A program made the position numbers and the translations under genes. The notes beneath the pieces are model-generated. The model did no database searches and was not told the origin of the DNA. It worked only from the letters and a program-made list of their open reading frames with translations. DNA of 64,000 nt. It comes from Casuarina equisetifolia (lineage: Eukaryota; Streptophyta; Magnoliopsida; Fagales; Casuarinaceae). The stretch spans positions 23,834,853-23,898,852 of the forward strand of contig CM052358.1 of assembly GCA_028551475.1 (NCBI GenBank), in the 5' to 3' direction. This document shows positions 48,791 through 59,880 of the stretch, piece by piece (position 1 is the first letter of the stretch; each line of letters opens with the position of its first letter).

Positions 48791-51700
48791 AATTTTGTGA
48801 GAACAATAATTGCTTTGTCATTATATTTTTTTCATGCCCATTTGATTGGAAAACTAATGAGCTTGGGTAATGTTCAATAAGACCTTTATTTTTGGATTTC
48901 CTTTCTTAAAAATTTTGATTTTTCTCAATGTATTTCCCTAAATAAAGATACTCTTTGTAATGCTAATATTAATAATATTAATATTTTTCTTTTTCATCAA
49001 TATTTGGATCATAGTGTTTTTTTTTCAAATCTGAAATGCCTAGTATACCCATTAACAAAACAATCATGGGTCCTATTCTCCTCTAGCACCTCATGTGCCA
49101 CTTTTATTTTTTCTCTTCTTCACATTAACATTTTGGAACCTTACCACACATTTCACCATGATGGATTTCACTTGTTCCTTACTTTTGTTGATGGTTTTTT
49201 CGACATCATTTGGATTTAATTTATACAATTCAAGTCCCAAATTTTGTCCAATCTTGCCTAATTTTTTACTCTCATCAAGACATAGTTTCACACATCAATT
49301 TAGTATGTCCACACCAATAATGCTTGTAATTTTTTTAATAATGATTGTTCCTCATTTTTTTTTCTTCTCATTGCATTCTTCATGAAAACTTCTATACTTA
49401 TAAACCTCAACAAAATGAGATTGTTAAGCACAAATATCATCATCTTTTAGAGGCTATTAGTGCTTTAAATACTAAGATTCTATTTTAGAAACATTTTAGG
49501 GCAATTGTATGGTGCTTATGGCTTATGTGATCAATTGCATGCTGACTTAAGTTCTTGATGTTAAGATGCCTTTCAAGCTACTTTTTGGAAAGTGTTCTAA
49601 ATACAAGTTATGTTCATGTTTTTGGCTACCTTTGTTTCACCAATTAATAGGCCTTAGGACAAATTGGGTTCCCACAGCACATGTTTCATATTCATGGGTT
49701 ACTTTCTACTAAATGGTTATCATTTCTATAATCCCTTTACTAGTTGGTATTTTATCAATTTAGACATTGTTTTCCATAAGGATATTTTTCTTTTTTTCAA
49801 TCTAAGTTGCTTCTAAATGGCCATTTTGAGCCTAGCATTAGCTCTTAGTCCTTCTTATTTGATGATGATGTTCCTTTATCACTACCCATGGTGCTTATCA
49901 AGACTTTTGCTACTAATCTACCATCTCTACTACAACATTCTCTTATTATTTATAGACTAATGCCACTCATTGTTCCTTCAAGCTCCTTTACTTTTGAGGC
50001 TTAACTAGCTCTAGAGAACTTTATATGTTTTCAAGAACCTATTCCAAATTACTCACTAGTTAGTGTTATTGTGTGCCTCCCCCATTGTGGCTCCTTCATC
50101 TATGCCTCTGACTATAGCCTTGTGCCATTCTAGATAACCCACTCAATCTTCTACCTAGATGAAGGACTATATTAACTATAATGTAGATTCTTCTAGCATT
50201 CATTATTCCATCCTTGGGTATGTCAGTTTTAACCACCTTTCATTGGATTATTTATGTTGTATCAGTCAGATTTTTGTTAAAGTGAAGTCTACTTACTATC
50301 ATAAGGCCACCAAAGATCCCCTATGACAACAAGCCATGGCAAATGAACTTTGTGCACTTGCTAATAACCACACTTGGGATGTCATTCCTAAGCTCTCTCA
50401 TTGGTGCCATGTTGGCTGCAAATGGGCTTATAAGATCAAACATAAGGCAAATGATTTTATTGAGTGTTACAAAGCTAATTTAATGGCAAAAGACTATACC
50501 TAAAAGGAAGATTTTAATTTCCAAGACATCTTTTCCCTAATGGCCAAGGAAGGTATGGTGGATACTTTTATGGTTGTTACTACCTTCTACAATTGATCTT
50601 TCTATCGAATAGACGTCCATAATGTCTTCTTCCATGAAAACTTAGATGATGAGATCTATATGGAATTTCCTCTAGGATTACACAAAAAAGGAGAGTCTCG
50701 AGTATCTTATCTATATAGATCCCTAAACATACTTAAGTAGGCTTTTTGATAATGATATGTAAAGTTTACTTTAGCTCTCACTTATGGCATCTTCTAATAA
50801 TCTTGGCATGACTATACTTTATTTATATGGTGGAAAGGTATCTTGTTCATCTACTTAATGATATATGTTGATGACATTCTAATCATGAGAAATAATGTTC
50901 TAGCCATTAAGTGTTTTAAGTAATATTTGCCCTTCACAATTCACATTAAGATTTGGGACCTCCATGAGATTGCTTGTTCAGAGAAAGGAATATGTCCCAA
51001 CCAGCACAACTTCAGTTTAGAGATTATTTCTGACATAGCAAATGACTATACTTTATTTAAATTTAAGCATAATTTAAATCTCACAATGCCTTTAGATGCA
51101 AACTTTCCACTTACTACCTTTCTAGCTATTAGAGACTAGTTGAAAATTCTATCTATCTTACAATGATAAGACCTATCATTTACTATGTCATTTAGATTCT
51201 TAATCAATTCATGCATAATACAAAATAGTCATACATAAATGCAACCTTAAAAGTTATGAAGTACTTAAAGGGATGTCTAGGCTTGCAAATTTTTTTTATC
51301 CAGAGATTACAACATGGAAATGATAGCATACTATCACACTAATTACATCATTCCTCCTATGAGTAAGAGCTCAAGAATGGGATTTTATACCAAATTTAGG
51401 AAGTTCCTTATTGTCATGAAAAACAAAGAAACAACCAATTGTGTCATTATCATCTACCAAATTTGAGTATCAATTCATGACCAAAACTCCTTGGAAAGTT
51501 ATTTGGATCTAAGAGTTAGGGTAAAAAGTCTTACACTTCTATTTTGTGACAATGATGTAGCCCTTAAACCTATCATGAATCCTATGGTTCATGAAAGGAT
51601 AAAACACATAGAGTTAGATTGCCACTTCATAAAAGATAAGATTTAGGAAGGAGTTATTAAGATAAAAGATATACAAACTATGGAAGAACTTGTTGATGTC

Positions 51701-52044
51701 TTTATCAAAGCTCTTTGTCAAAGATGACATACATATTTGTTAAACAAGCTTGACATGTTTAATGTTTACAAATTGTTAGCTTGAAGGAGAGTGTTAGAAA
51801 TAAGTATGTGTATTTGTTATTATATTTTCTTGATATGACCAATATTCTTTTCTTGTGGGGTAACTTATTTGGGGAATTGTTTGCATGTATAGTAGGAGAA
51901 TATATCATTTATTTGTCTGTATAATTCCGTGTTAGTTAGTCCTTCCATTATAAAAGAACAAGTATTGTACATTTTTTTCTCAAGAGAACAATACATCAAA
52001 ATTTCCAAACTTTGTCTTTCTTCATTCTCCCTCTGTGACGAGCA
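48791..52044 (+). mobile_element. Old Copia element fossil with 3' LTR
   Basis: Decayed Copia order on +: GAG-pre-integrase (about 48790-49060), integrase (about 49090-49700, HHDGFHLFLTFVDGFF), reverse transcriptase (about 50290-50900, HTWDVIPKLS and CKWAYKIKHKANDFIECYK) and RNase H (about 51340-51720, ending near LLNKLDMFNVYKLLA). A 3' LTR starts TGTTAGAAATAAG at 51792. The gag and 5' LTR are not seen; the left end runs directly into the post-LRR exon of TNL copy C (junction approximate). It has dozens of breaks and is clearly the oldest of the three Copia copies here. Confidence 0.9.
51792..52044 (+). repeat. 3' LTR of the old Copia fossil
   Basis: Begins TGTTAGAAATAAGTATG after the RNase H end and contains a TATA-like CATTATAAAAGAAC (about 51946). 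Its right end is placed near GACGAGCA by the usual terminal CA; no partner LTR is visible. Confidence 0.65.
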
Positions 52045-52059
52045 CCACAAAGAGCGGGA

Positions 52060-52440
52060 TTTGTTTTGATTTGTTGGTTGCTAACCGTTTCCAACCTGGA
52101 AGTCGACCGCATTAAACAATTGCGGTGGTTGGATTTGTTGCTAACCATTTCCAATTTGGAAGTCGGCCGCATAAAACAATTGCGGTGGTTGGATTTCTCG
52201 CCGACCATTTCCAACTAAAATTTGTTACCGACCATTTCCAATCTGTCGGCTTAGCCGCATAAAACAATTGCGGTATATTGTTTCGATTTGTTGCCGACAA
52301 TTTCAGGCTGGCCGCATTAAAACAATTGTGGTGGTGGGATATTGATTTAATTCGTAATCGATAATTTCCAATCTGGAGTCTAGCGTAACTGGGGTGATGG
52401 AATACTGTTTAGATTTGTTGCTGACCATTTTCACTCTGCT
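52060..52440. repeat. Minisatellite upstream of TNL copy D, first cluster
   Basis: About five to six units of 60-75 bp built from GATTTGTTGCCGACCATTTC, CAATCTGGAAGTCGGCCGCA and CATTAAACAATTGCGGTGGT. The first two units are nearly identical and later ones drift. Short frames on the minus strand through it are by-products of the repeat. Confidence 0.88.
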
Positions 52441-52764
52441 AATCACAATTAGATTTTTAGCAGTAATATAATTCGATTTTGCAGTTTACTCTACATCGCC
52501 CTAGCTATTAGGCAACTCTTCATCTTCCATGACGCCTCTGTTTCCTGTATTCAGTGTTGAGGATTGACCAAATAAGAGTTGCCTCTTTAAATAATCAGAA
52601 CCATCATCCTCTTCAAACGCTGGTCGCTTGAACATTGAGATGATGAACGCACTTTGAAATGGCTTTAGAATCCTTCCATATTCACGCGGAGAGATCAGTT
52701 CAAATTTCGGGGTTATATTCTAGTTAATTGATTATTTAATGAAATGCACCGACTAAGGGTGGGA
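52441..52764. other. Spacer between two minisatellite clusters
   Basis: Single-copy-looking sequence with a C/T-rich part (52500-52560). No gene recognised. Confidence 0.4.
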
Positions 52765-53015
52765 TATTGTTTAAATTTGTTGCCGATCAAACGTCATACG
52801 TGGAGGCCCGTCTCATTAAACAACTACGGGGATGAACGTGGCGGGATATTGCTTAGATTTTTCTGCATTTCTTGTTGTCCAAATTTCAATCTCGAGGTGC
52901 ACATGAAACATTGTGACGATGAACGTGGAAGGATATTGTTTAGATTTGTTGCCCATCAATTTCCAATCTCGAGGGCTCGTAAAGCGTTGAGGTATCATTA
53001 AACAACTGTGGATGG
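52765..53015. repeat. Minisatellite upstream of TNL copy D, second cluster
   Basis: Three more units: GGATATTGTTTAAATTTGTT, CAATCTCGAGG and ATGAACGTGG recur, and the cluster ends with CATTAAACAACTGTGGATGG (52996-53015), the same core seen upstream of copy C. Confidence 0.82.
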
Positions 53016-53233
53016 AACCCTACCCACAGACTCGAATCGAGTTGGAAATTTCCACGAAATTTGTAGCTGTCATTGACGCCTCTTTTTCGCTACGATTTAA
53101 AAGGGTAACGACTAGACAGAAAGATACCCAACTCACTTGAGTCTTTTTAGTGCTCAAATCTGTGAGTCCCAAAGTCTGTCAATTGGATTTGCATTAATCA
53201 AGCTTGTGAATTCCAATAGCATCCTTCAGCACC

Positions 53234-53764
53234 ATGTCGTCTTCATCCTCCTCTTCTTCTATACCTCGACGGAAATACGAGGTTTTCCTGAGTTTTTTCG
53301 GCAAAGATACCCGTAATACTTTTACAAATTATCTACACCGTGCTTTGGAGGAGAAACACATTGAGATCTTTAAAGATGATGAAAAGTTGAAGCACGGGGA
53401 AGAAATTTCTAAAGGGCTTTTGAAAGCAATTGAGCAATCTCAAATTGCAGTCATTATTATTTCAGCGAATTTTGCGTTCTCCAAATGGTGCTTGGCAGAA
53501 TTGGCCAAAATCATAGAATGCAAGAGAGAAAACCAAATGGAAGTTTGGCCTATTTTCTATCATGTGGATCCTTCCCATGTACGAAACTTAGAGGATACTT
53601 TTGCACAGGCTTTTGATCAGCATACAAATAATCCTAAGGTGGACAAACAGCAGATGGAAACGTGGAAAGCAGCTTTGAAAGAAGTGGGACATTTGAAGGG
53701 ATCGCATGTACAAAATAATAGGTATGACTTTTTAATTTGCTACACCAATTTTGGTCTAAGTTAG
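53234..53764 (+). CDS. Open TIR-domain exon of TNL copy D (possible TIR-only product)
   Basis: An intact TIR exon: 162 codons to the donor at 53721, or 176 residues if the intron is retained (stop 53762-53764). Residues 1-13 are a serine-rich leader. TIR motifs follow: YEVFLSFFGKDTRNTFTNYL (15-34), the BB-loop DDEKLKHGEEI (48-58), AIEQSQIAVIIISANFAFSK (65-84), WCLAEL (85-90) and VWPIFYHVDPSHVR. Glu89 in WCLAEL is at the position of the catalytic glutamate of plant TIR NADases (family knowledge). Start chosen at 53234 because it directly precedes the Ser-rich leader shared by copies A and C. The presence of key residues shows only that this exon has not visibly decayed; whether it is expressed is unknown. 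Confidence 0.75.
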   Translation: MSSSSSSSSIPRRKYEVFLSFFGKDTRNTFTNYLHRALEEKHIEIFKDDEKLKHGEEISKGLLKAIEQSQIAVIIISANFAFSKWCLAELAKIIECKRENQMEVWPIFYHVDPSHVRNLEDTFAQAFDQHTNNPKVDKQQMETWKAALKEVGHLKGSHVQNNRYDFLICYTNFGLS

Positions 53765-56580
53765 CGTGAAGAATTTATTTTCTCTTTTAGTCACATAGAT
53801 CAAGAGCAACTTTTAGTTTGCTTGGACTTTAGATTTAATAGTTTCTCTTTGACAGGCCTGAAGCAGAAGAAGTTAAAGAACTCAGTGAATAGTTATTTCA
53901 TAAGTTGAATCGCAACATTTCAAACATTTCAAACATTTCTAAGCATCTTGTTGGAATGAAATCTCGAGTTGAGGAATTGAAAATGTTGCTTTGTATAGGG
54001 TGTGATGATGTTAGATGTGTGAGAATTTATGGGATGAGTGGAATTGGTAAAACAACTCTTATCAAATTAATTTATGACACAACTTCCTTGAAATTTGAAG
54101 CAAGCTACTTTCTTGCTAATGATGAACAAGTAGGAAATTATGGGGGAGTGAATGTGATAGCCAACAGAATCTATAGGAAAAAAGTTCTTGTTGTTATTGA
54201 TGATGTAGATGGGAAAAAATACTTAGAAGTATTAGAAAAGTTAGAAAGAGCATTAGCTGAGAAGAATCACAATTGGTTTGGTTCTAGAAGTAGAATCATC
54301 CTAACAAGTGCAGATCGTCATTTGATCAAACGATATGTAGACTATGATTTTGAGGTCAAGGAGTTAAATGATGAAGAAGCTTTGAAACTATTTAGTTTGA
54401 AAGCTTTTAAGAAACCTTTTCCTGAAAATGATTATTTGGAGTTATCTAAAGAGATTGTGGCTTATGCAGAAGGTCTTCCTCTAGCTATTGAAGTTTTTGG
54501 TTCCTTCTTTTTTGGTAAATCAATTTATGCTTGGAGAAGTGGCCGAAAATGGCTTGAAGCAAATCTAGATGTAGGAATTTTGAATAAGCTTAAAATAAGT
54601 TTTGATGGATTGGAAAATATACAAAAACAACTATTTTTAGATATTGCATGTTTTTTTAATGGACAATCTTTAGATTGACTTAGACACATTCTAGAAGGCT
54701 TTGAATACTTTCCAGAAATCAATATTGAAGTTCTATTGAACAAATCTCTCATCAAGATCAAAGATGGAAAAATTTGGATGCATAATTTGTTAGTACAAAT
54801 GGGTTAGCAAATTGTGAAGAATGAGGTAAATAGGTGTAGTAGATTATGGCATTATGAAGATATCATTGACGCATTGAGGAATGAAATAGTAAGTCATTAT
54901 TAAAAAAATACTACATTTAATTTTAATTCTTTCAAGCATTGGTTAACTATATCCCCTACACCAATGTTTTTTTTTCCTTGATTTCTAGAGCATGGATGCA
55001 ATTGAAGGCATTAGGTCTTTTTTACACAATGGATATGAGGTGGAACTCAATTTGGAAGCTTTCTCAAAGATGCATAGGTTGAGAATGATTGAAATTATTC
55101 CTAAAGATTCATATTTTAAAGATTATTTCCTTGAGGTTACTCCTAAAAATCCTTCTCCAAAAGAAATCACTAGTTTAACTAAAAAGTGGCCATGGAGTAT
55201 AAATCTTTTTAAATTCATGCTAAAGGACTCATATCCTTTAGAATCCATGCCAAAAGGATTTGTTTAGTGTTTAGGACAATTACAATGGGTTAGAGATCCT
55301 TCAAAATTCGTGCTAAGTAATAAGTTATGTTTAATGATTTGGTTTCAATTTCCTTTACATTCTTTACCAGGCACTTTCCAAGCAAAGAATCTTGTTGAGC
55401 TCATATTACCTTGCAGTCATGTCAAAAAACTGTGGGATGGAAGCAAGGTACGATTTTGTTTGGTATAAATGTGTCTATATGTGTGTGTGTTTTCTTCCTT
55501 TTATTCTTATTTTTTTTTATTATCAATATGACAGAGTTTTGAAAAATTACAAGTCATTCACTTGAATTTTTCAATAAAATTGGTGGAGACATCGGACTTG
55601 ACAAATGTGTCAAATTTGGAGAGATTAGAGCTTTCATATTGTACAAGCTTATTAAAGATCCATCCATCTATTGGATCTCTCAAGTGGCTCAAATTGTTGG
55701 ATCTAAGTGGTTGCAAAAGTTTGACGAATCTTCTAGGGAACCTCGAAGGTATAAAATCTTTAGAAGAATTGGATATAAGCCAAACTTCAGTAAGATAATT
55801 ACCATCCTTCATTTGTTCTTTGAAGAAATTGAAAGTCCTAAAGGGTGGGGGTACTCTCTCAAATCCCATTTGTTTTCAGCTCCCTAAGTCCTTTTCAAGT
55901 TTAAGCTCTTTAGAATCTCTAGATTTGCAATATTGCAATCTATCGATGAAATGATCCCAAATAATTTTGATAGTTTATCCTTGCTTATGAGATTAATTCT
56001 TGATGGGAACAACTTTAAAAGAGTACCTAAATTTGTTAGGAAACTTTCCAAACTTCGACATCTTAGTTTGTCATATTGCAATCTACCAGACGGAGGGGTT
56101 CTTGATGATAATAATTGTTTATCCTCTCTCAACCTATTAAACTTAAGAGGGAATGATTTAAGACGACACCAGATGGTATTTTTCAACTTTCTAAACTCGT
56201 CCACCTCGACTTGAGGGATAATCATAATCTTCTGGCATTACCAAAGCTCCCACGTGCCTTACAACTTTTGGATAGATCAAATTTTCCACTGTTGAGTACT
56301 TCTTCTATGGAAAAGTGGGGTTCTGGAGTACGGATTTGGAAGAATACTTTTGGAGTTACCTATTATGGTTATGATGGAAAGTCTCGCAAGATCCTATATA
56401 TGGAGTCAAAATATATTTTAACACCTCAACAGGGTTATAAGTGGGTAAGTTTCTTACTTGTGATTCTGTTACTTTTTAAAACATATATCTTGTATTGCTT
56501 AAAATAAAGTTGTTGAAAGTCATAAAAGCATTATAGTTTATGTCTTTATTTTCTTGATTCTTTTTTCTTTTTTTTTTTAG

Positions 56581-57207
56581 ATTACCGCGGATGTGGCATG
56601 TGGTCCTACCTTGGGATCTCAAATCGATGAGTGGTTCAAGACGAGAAGCAATGGTTCCTTTGAAACTCAAGTTCGTATGCCGGGAAAGACATTTTGGGAT
56701 CTTCAGCAACTTGCACTGTTTATTGTTTATGAAGTGCACGAGAGTTCAGATCATAAAGGATCTGATGACACTAATCCTGCTATCATCGAGATTGCTTGCC
56801 AAATGCAAAACAAAAGAACTAGCCTTGAAAGTCGTGCCGTTGAAGCTCCCACTTCCGGGCCAACTGGCTCCGAACGTCGGCAAAATGCTGTTTGGGTGTT
56901 TCTGTCGCGTTTTGCTGTCTGGAGCTGCCTTTGTGGTTGCCGTTATACGCCTGGCAATCACAATAGGCTTGGGGAAGTCCTCGACAACAATAACGGAAGC
57001 CTTGAGGAAAGCATCGACATTATCCTTTCGGTTTCAGCGGTGAGCCCGAATATAAAGGTCAAGGAGTACGGGGTTCGTGGAGTGGCTGATCCGGCTGATG
57101 AAAGAGACTGGTGCCAACTTCTATGTGACATTTCTTTTCACGGGTGGCCTCCAGAAAGCTTTAAGGAATTTTATTGTCACTCATTCCAGAGTTGTGAGTA
57201 CTATTGA
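56581..57207 (+). CDS. Open post-LRR (C-JID) exon of TNL copy D
   Basis: After the acceptor at 56579-56580, 208 codons are open to a TGA at 57205-57207. The opening ADVACGPTLGSQIDEWFKTR corresponds to the C-terminal jelly-roll/Ig-like (C-JID) domain start in TNLs (usually GSEIPEWF). Further on come LALFIVYEVHESSDHKGSDD, AVWVFLSRF and VSPNIKVKEYGVRGVADPAD, the last being the typical VK.CGV end of this domain. The segment at about 56860-57000 (SGPTGSERRQNAV, CGCRYTPGN) is less familiar. It is unexpectedly intact for a gene with stops in four other places. Confidence 0.72.
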   Translation: MTADVACGPTLGSQIDEWFKTRSNGSFETQVRMPGKTFWDLQQLALFIVYEVHESSDHKGSDDTNPAIIEIACQMQNKRTSLESRAVEAPTSGPTGSERRQNAVWVFLSRFAVWSCLCGCRYTPGNHNRLGEVLDNNNGSLEESIDIILSVSAVSPNIKVKEYGVRGVADPADERDWCQLLCDISFHGWPPESFKEFYCHSFQSCEYY

Positions 57208-57249
57208 ACCAATTTTGTGGCATCGAGAATGCGAAATTGCGCTTCTTAT

Positions 57250-57640
57250 TGTCATACTTTATTGTCAATATTTTAGTGGAACTTAAAATTTTTATTTTTT
57301 TTTCTTTAATGCTCAGGAGTAGCCCAATGTGGTTAATTTGACTAGATATGCTATAAGACCCATTTAACCAATTTAAGGTGAAAAAATCTCTTTGCTCTAA
57401 TTCCCGTAATTTAGTTCGCAATAAAGAGAAGAATTAGAAATGAAGTTATTTGTTGAGAGCAATGTGAATATGAGAAAAAACTTTTAGATCGGATCTGAAT
57501 TTTCGATTGGTGACAAAAATCAAAATTCTCTCAACTGGAAGAAACTGCCATTTGGAACAGCTAAGCAATTTACCATTCCACAGAACTTGCAACAATTAAT
57601 ACATAAAACAAAACTAGCACAAATTATAGACGGTTTTAAC
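57250..57640 (+). repeat. TNL 3' flank module, reference copy behind copy D
   Basis: Lies just after the receptor stop codon. Copies of parts of it lie at 7594-7660, 18040-18480, about 39190-39290 and, inverted, 22840-23130. Contains TTTAATGCTCAGGAGTAG, TAGATATGCTATAAGACCCA and ATCTGAATTTTCGATTGGTG. Presumably the original 3' UTR of the gene family. Confidence 0.75.
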
Positions 57641-57744
57641 TAGCACATAGAAGAGAAACTAAGAACTCCCGTTCTGTTTTTTGGTCTCTTTGCATGGAAT
57701 TTCACTTTCTTCCTTGGTATATTTATAGATAGTTTTCACTTTTA

Positions 57745-59650
57745 ACTTTGCAATTCCAAAGGCATTGGCTTCACGTTGTCATCACTCTTTCATCTTCATC
57801 AAAACTATACCAAATCCTAAACAACATCTTCATCTACCACTACCTCTTCATGGTCTTCTATCTTCTATGTTTCTCTTCTTTTTCATTTTTCTTAGTCATC
57901 CTAGGCCTAGAAATCAATAGTAAAGTGATGACTAACAATAACCTTGAACTACATATGATTAATTTTAATGTTCGTAATTCAATTATAGAAAGAGAGTTCA
58001 TGAATATACTTGGAATCAATTCTTGGCAACCAGGGGGAAATCAAAGATAGAAGCAACTTTTTCATTCTTTGTTCATCCTCTTCATTACTTTCTAGTAGCT
58101 TATTCTAAAAGATAAAAAAATGCTCACCAACAAGAACACCGAATACAAATGCACATTAGTCACTTGCAGCCAGCATTGAAAAATTGAATACAATAAAGAT
58201 ACATATATAACTTGATGGTAAACCTAGATCCCATCATCAAACATATCTCTATTGAGCTCATTTACTTAAAGTTAAGACATATTATGATAAAGGGCTAAGA
58301 ACCAACTTCTTCTCATCTTGTGAATAAATTATTAGGTACTTTAGTTTAAACTAACTAAGAAAAAAAGCATTCATTGAATCCAAGATCACAAACAATTTGA
58401 ATTACAAATATCAATGATATGGCTCAATGAATTGCATTTCCAATTATAGAGGACATCTTATTAAAAATTTTACTATCATTGTTAAATGAATAAATTAAAA
58501 AAAATAACAGCAACAAAGGCTGAGTTACCAGAAGGTTGACCAACTCAAATAAATAAAATAATAAAATAAATGAATAAAAAAATAATATAACAATCCATGA
58601 ACTACTTTTAAAGTAGATTATAAATCTAAACTTTCTAGGTTCGAATCTCACTAATAATTCACAAGTATCAAAAAGCATCCAAGTTGTTTATTTTACTTTG
58701 AATCATGTATTTTCCTAACCAACAAACCAGAGGCAATTTTTACTGAAATCAAATAATCCAAACAACAAAAAAGCATGGGAATTGCAACTCATCAATTTTC
58801 ATAGCAATTTTTGAATCCCTTACTTTGGCCATATGCTTAGGAAGTATATGAAACAAAATTCCGCTTAGAGAAGGGTGTACGAGATGTTTGCAATCCTCAG
58901 AAAAAGATGTTGCCGCTAGACTATTTGAAAGAAAAGAAATTGACATTCGTCTTGTATTTGTGCACTCCGAGCTAGCCTCAACTTAGAATGTGGAACAACT
59001 GAAACGATTAGTTGTGAAGTACAAGCTTTAGTTGTAAAGGTCAACTCATCTGCAAAAAACTAGGGGAATTAAAAAAGTTAATTTTCTTTTAATGCCAATG
59101 GGCCCATTCAAAAACTAAAGATTAGGTAGAAAACATGTTGTTACCACTCTAAAATACACGCATTGCTCATATGGATCACAATCTCTATTTGTTAGATTGG
59201 GAAATGGATAAAAGAATAAGAACATAAATTTCCTGCATGCCACTTCAGGACACCAAAGGATCAAGTTGGAGTAAATATGATCATCACTCTATCAGGTATA
59301 CTAGGCAAATAAGATGCCTCATTTCTTTTCGGAACCTGTCAACCTAAGTAGATTTGCAAACTGATGCATCCGGTCAAGTGGGATAACAAACAATTCAAAA
59401 AATGCAACAAAATAGCTCCATTGAGCCAAATGTTCAGCAAGCTTCTCAACCACGGAAAACACAAGCCTCCTGAAATGCCCAGCTCTTCAGGGTTGGCTGG
59501 CTGAACATCAACAATAAAGCTGCATATGTGATTCAGACGGCATAAAATATCCATGGTCAGAACACACCTCGAGTAAAGTATGCAAATCAACAGCTTTGCC
59601 AAGACCTCCGTAGAGTGTTTATTTAATCCTCTCATCTCTAGCATGTCGAA
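57745..59650 (-). pseudogene. NOC2-like gene tail, copy B
   Basis: Minus-strand pieces in order: about 59650-59340 (GGLGKAVDLHTLLEVCSDHG, then after a break VVEKLAEHLAQWSYFVAFFE and FVIPLDRMHQFANLLRLTG), about 58946-58780 (ISFLSNSLAATSFSEDCKHL), about 58190-58015 (FGVLVGEHFF, NKLLESNEEDEQ, WLPRIDSK) and about 57925-57770 (DNVKPMPLELQS). The AQWSYFVAFFE...P part resembles Noc2-family ribosome-assembly factors; the family name rests on memory. Stops and frameshifts occur in every piece. It lies tail-to-tail with TNL copy D, as copy A does with a TNL 3' flank, and shows the arrangement before the block was inserted in copy A. Each copy is only the 3' part of a gene; the 5' exons are not seen. 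Confidence 0.48.
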
Positions 59651-59880
59651 AGGGAATAAAGAAACGGGGACACCTCAATCTAAGGGGGAAATGTGTAGCC
59701 GTCGAAACCACACTGGCTACCCCAAAAAGTTATTTGGGTCAGAGGATAAGCAAGGGCCTAAAGTCAGCTTCTAAGCCGTATGCACAAATGCTCCAATCCA
59801 AAGCTTTAAGGAAGTTTGGGAAGTTTGGGAAATTCTAAAGAGCACTTAATGGGCCCCGACATCTTAATGGGTCTTGAGAG

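Larger units (their letters stand above)
53234..57207 (+). pseudogene. TIR-NB-LRR resistance gene, best preserved (copy D)
   Basis: Five exons inferred from GT..AG sites: 53234-53721 (TIR), 53856-54888 (NB-ARC), 54989-55447 (start of LRR), 55535-56444 (LRR) and 56581-57207 (post-LRR). The NB-ARC has P-loop GMSGIGKTTLIKLIYD, kinase-2 VLVVIDDVD, RNBS-B-like RSRIILTSADRHLI, GLPLA, QKQLFLDIACFF and MHNLLVQMG (MHD motif as MHN). Stops in the expected frame: TAG 53890-53892, TGA 54676-54678, TAG 54805-54807, TAG 55265-55267 and TAA about 55796-55798. Frame changes occur near 55950 and 56160. The stretch between RNBS-A and kinase-2 is about 25 residues shorter than usual, as in copy A. So a full receptor cannot be made, but the TIR and post-LRR exons are open. 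Products of this family act as cytoplasmic immune receptors. Confidence 0.92.

Noticed and set aside
51996-52300. Minus-strand frames as a repeat protein
   Set aside because: They follow the minisatellite period, in two different frames, and carry no known motif.
57748-58050. 100-codon frame on + as a gene
   Set aside because: It is the shadow of the minus-strand NOC2-like tail and low-complexity flank.
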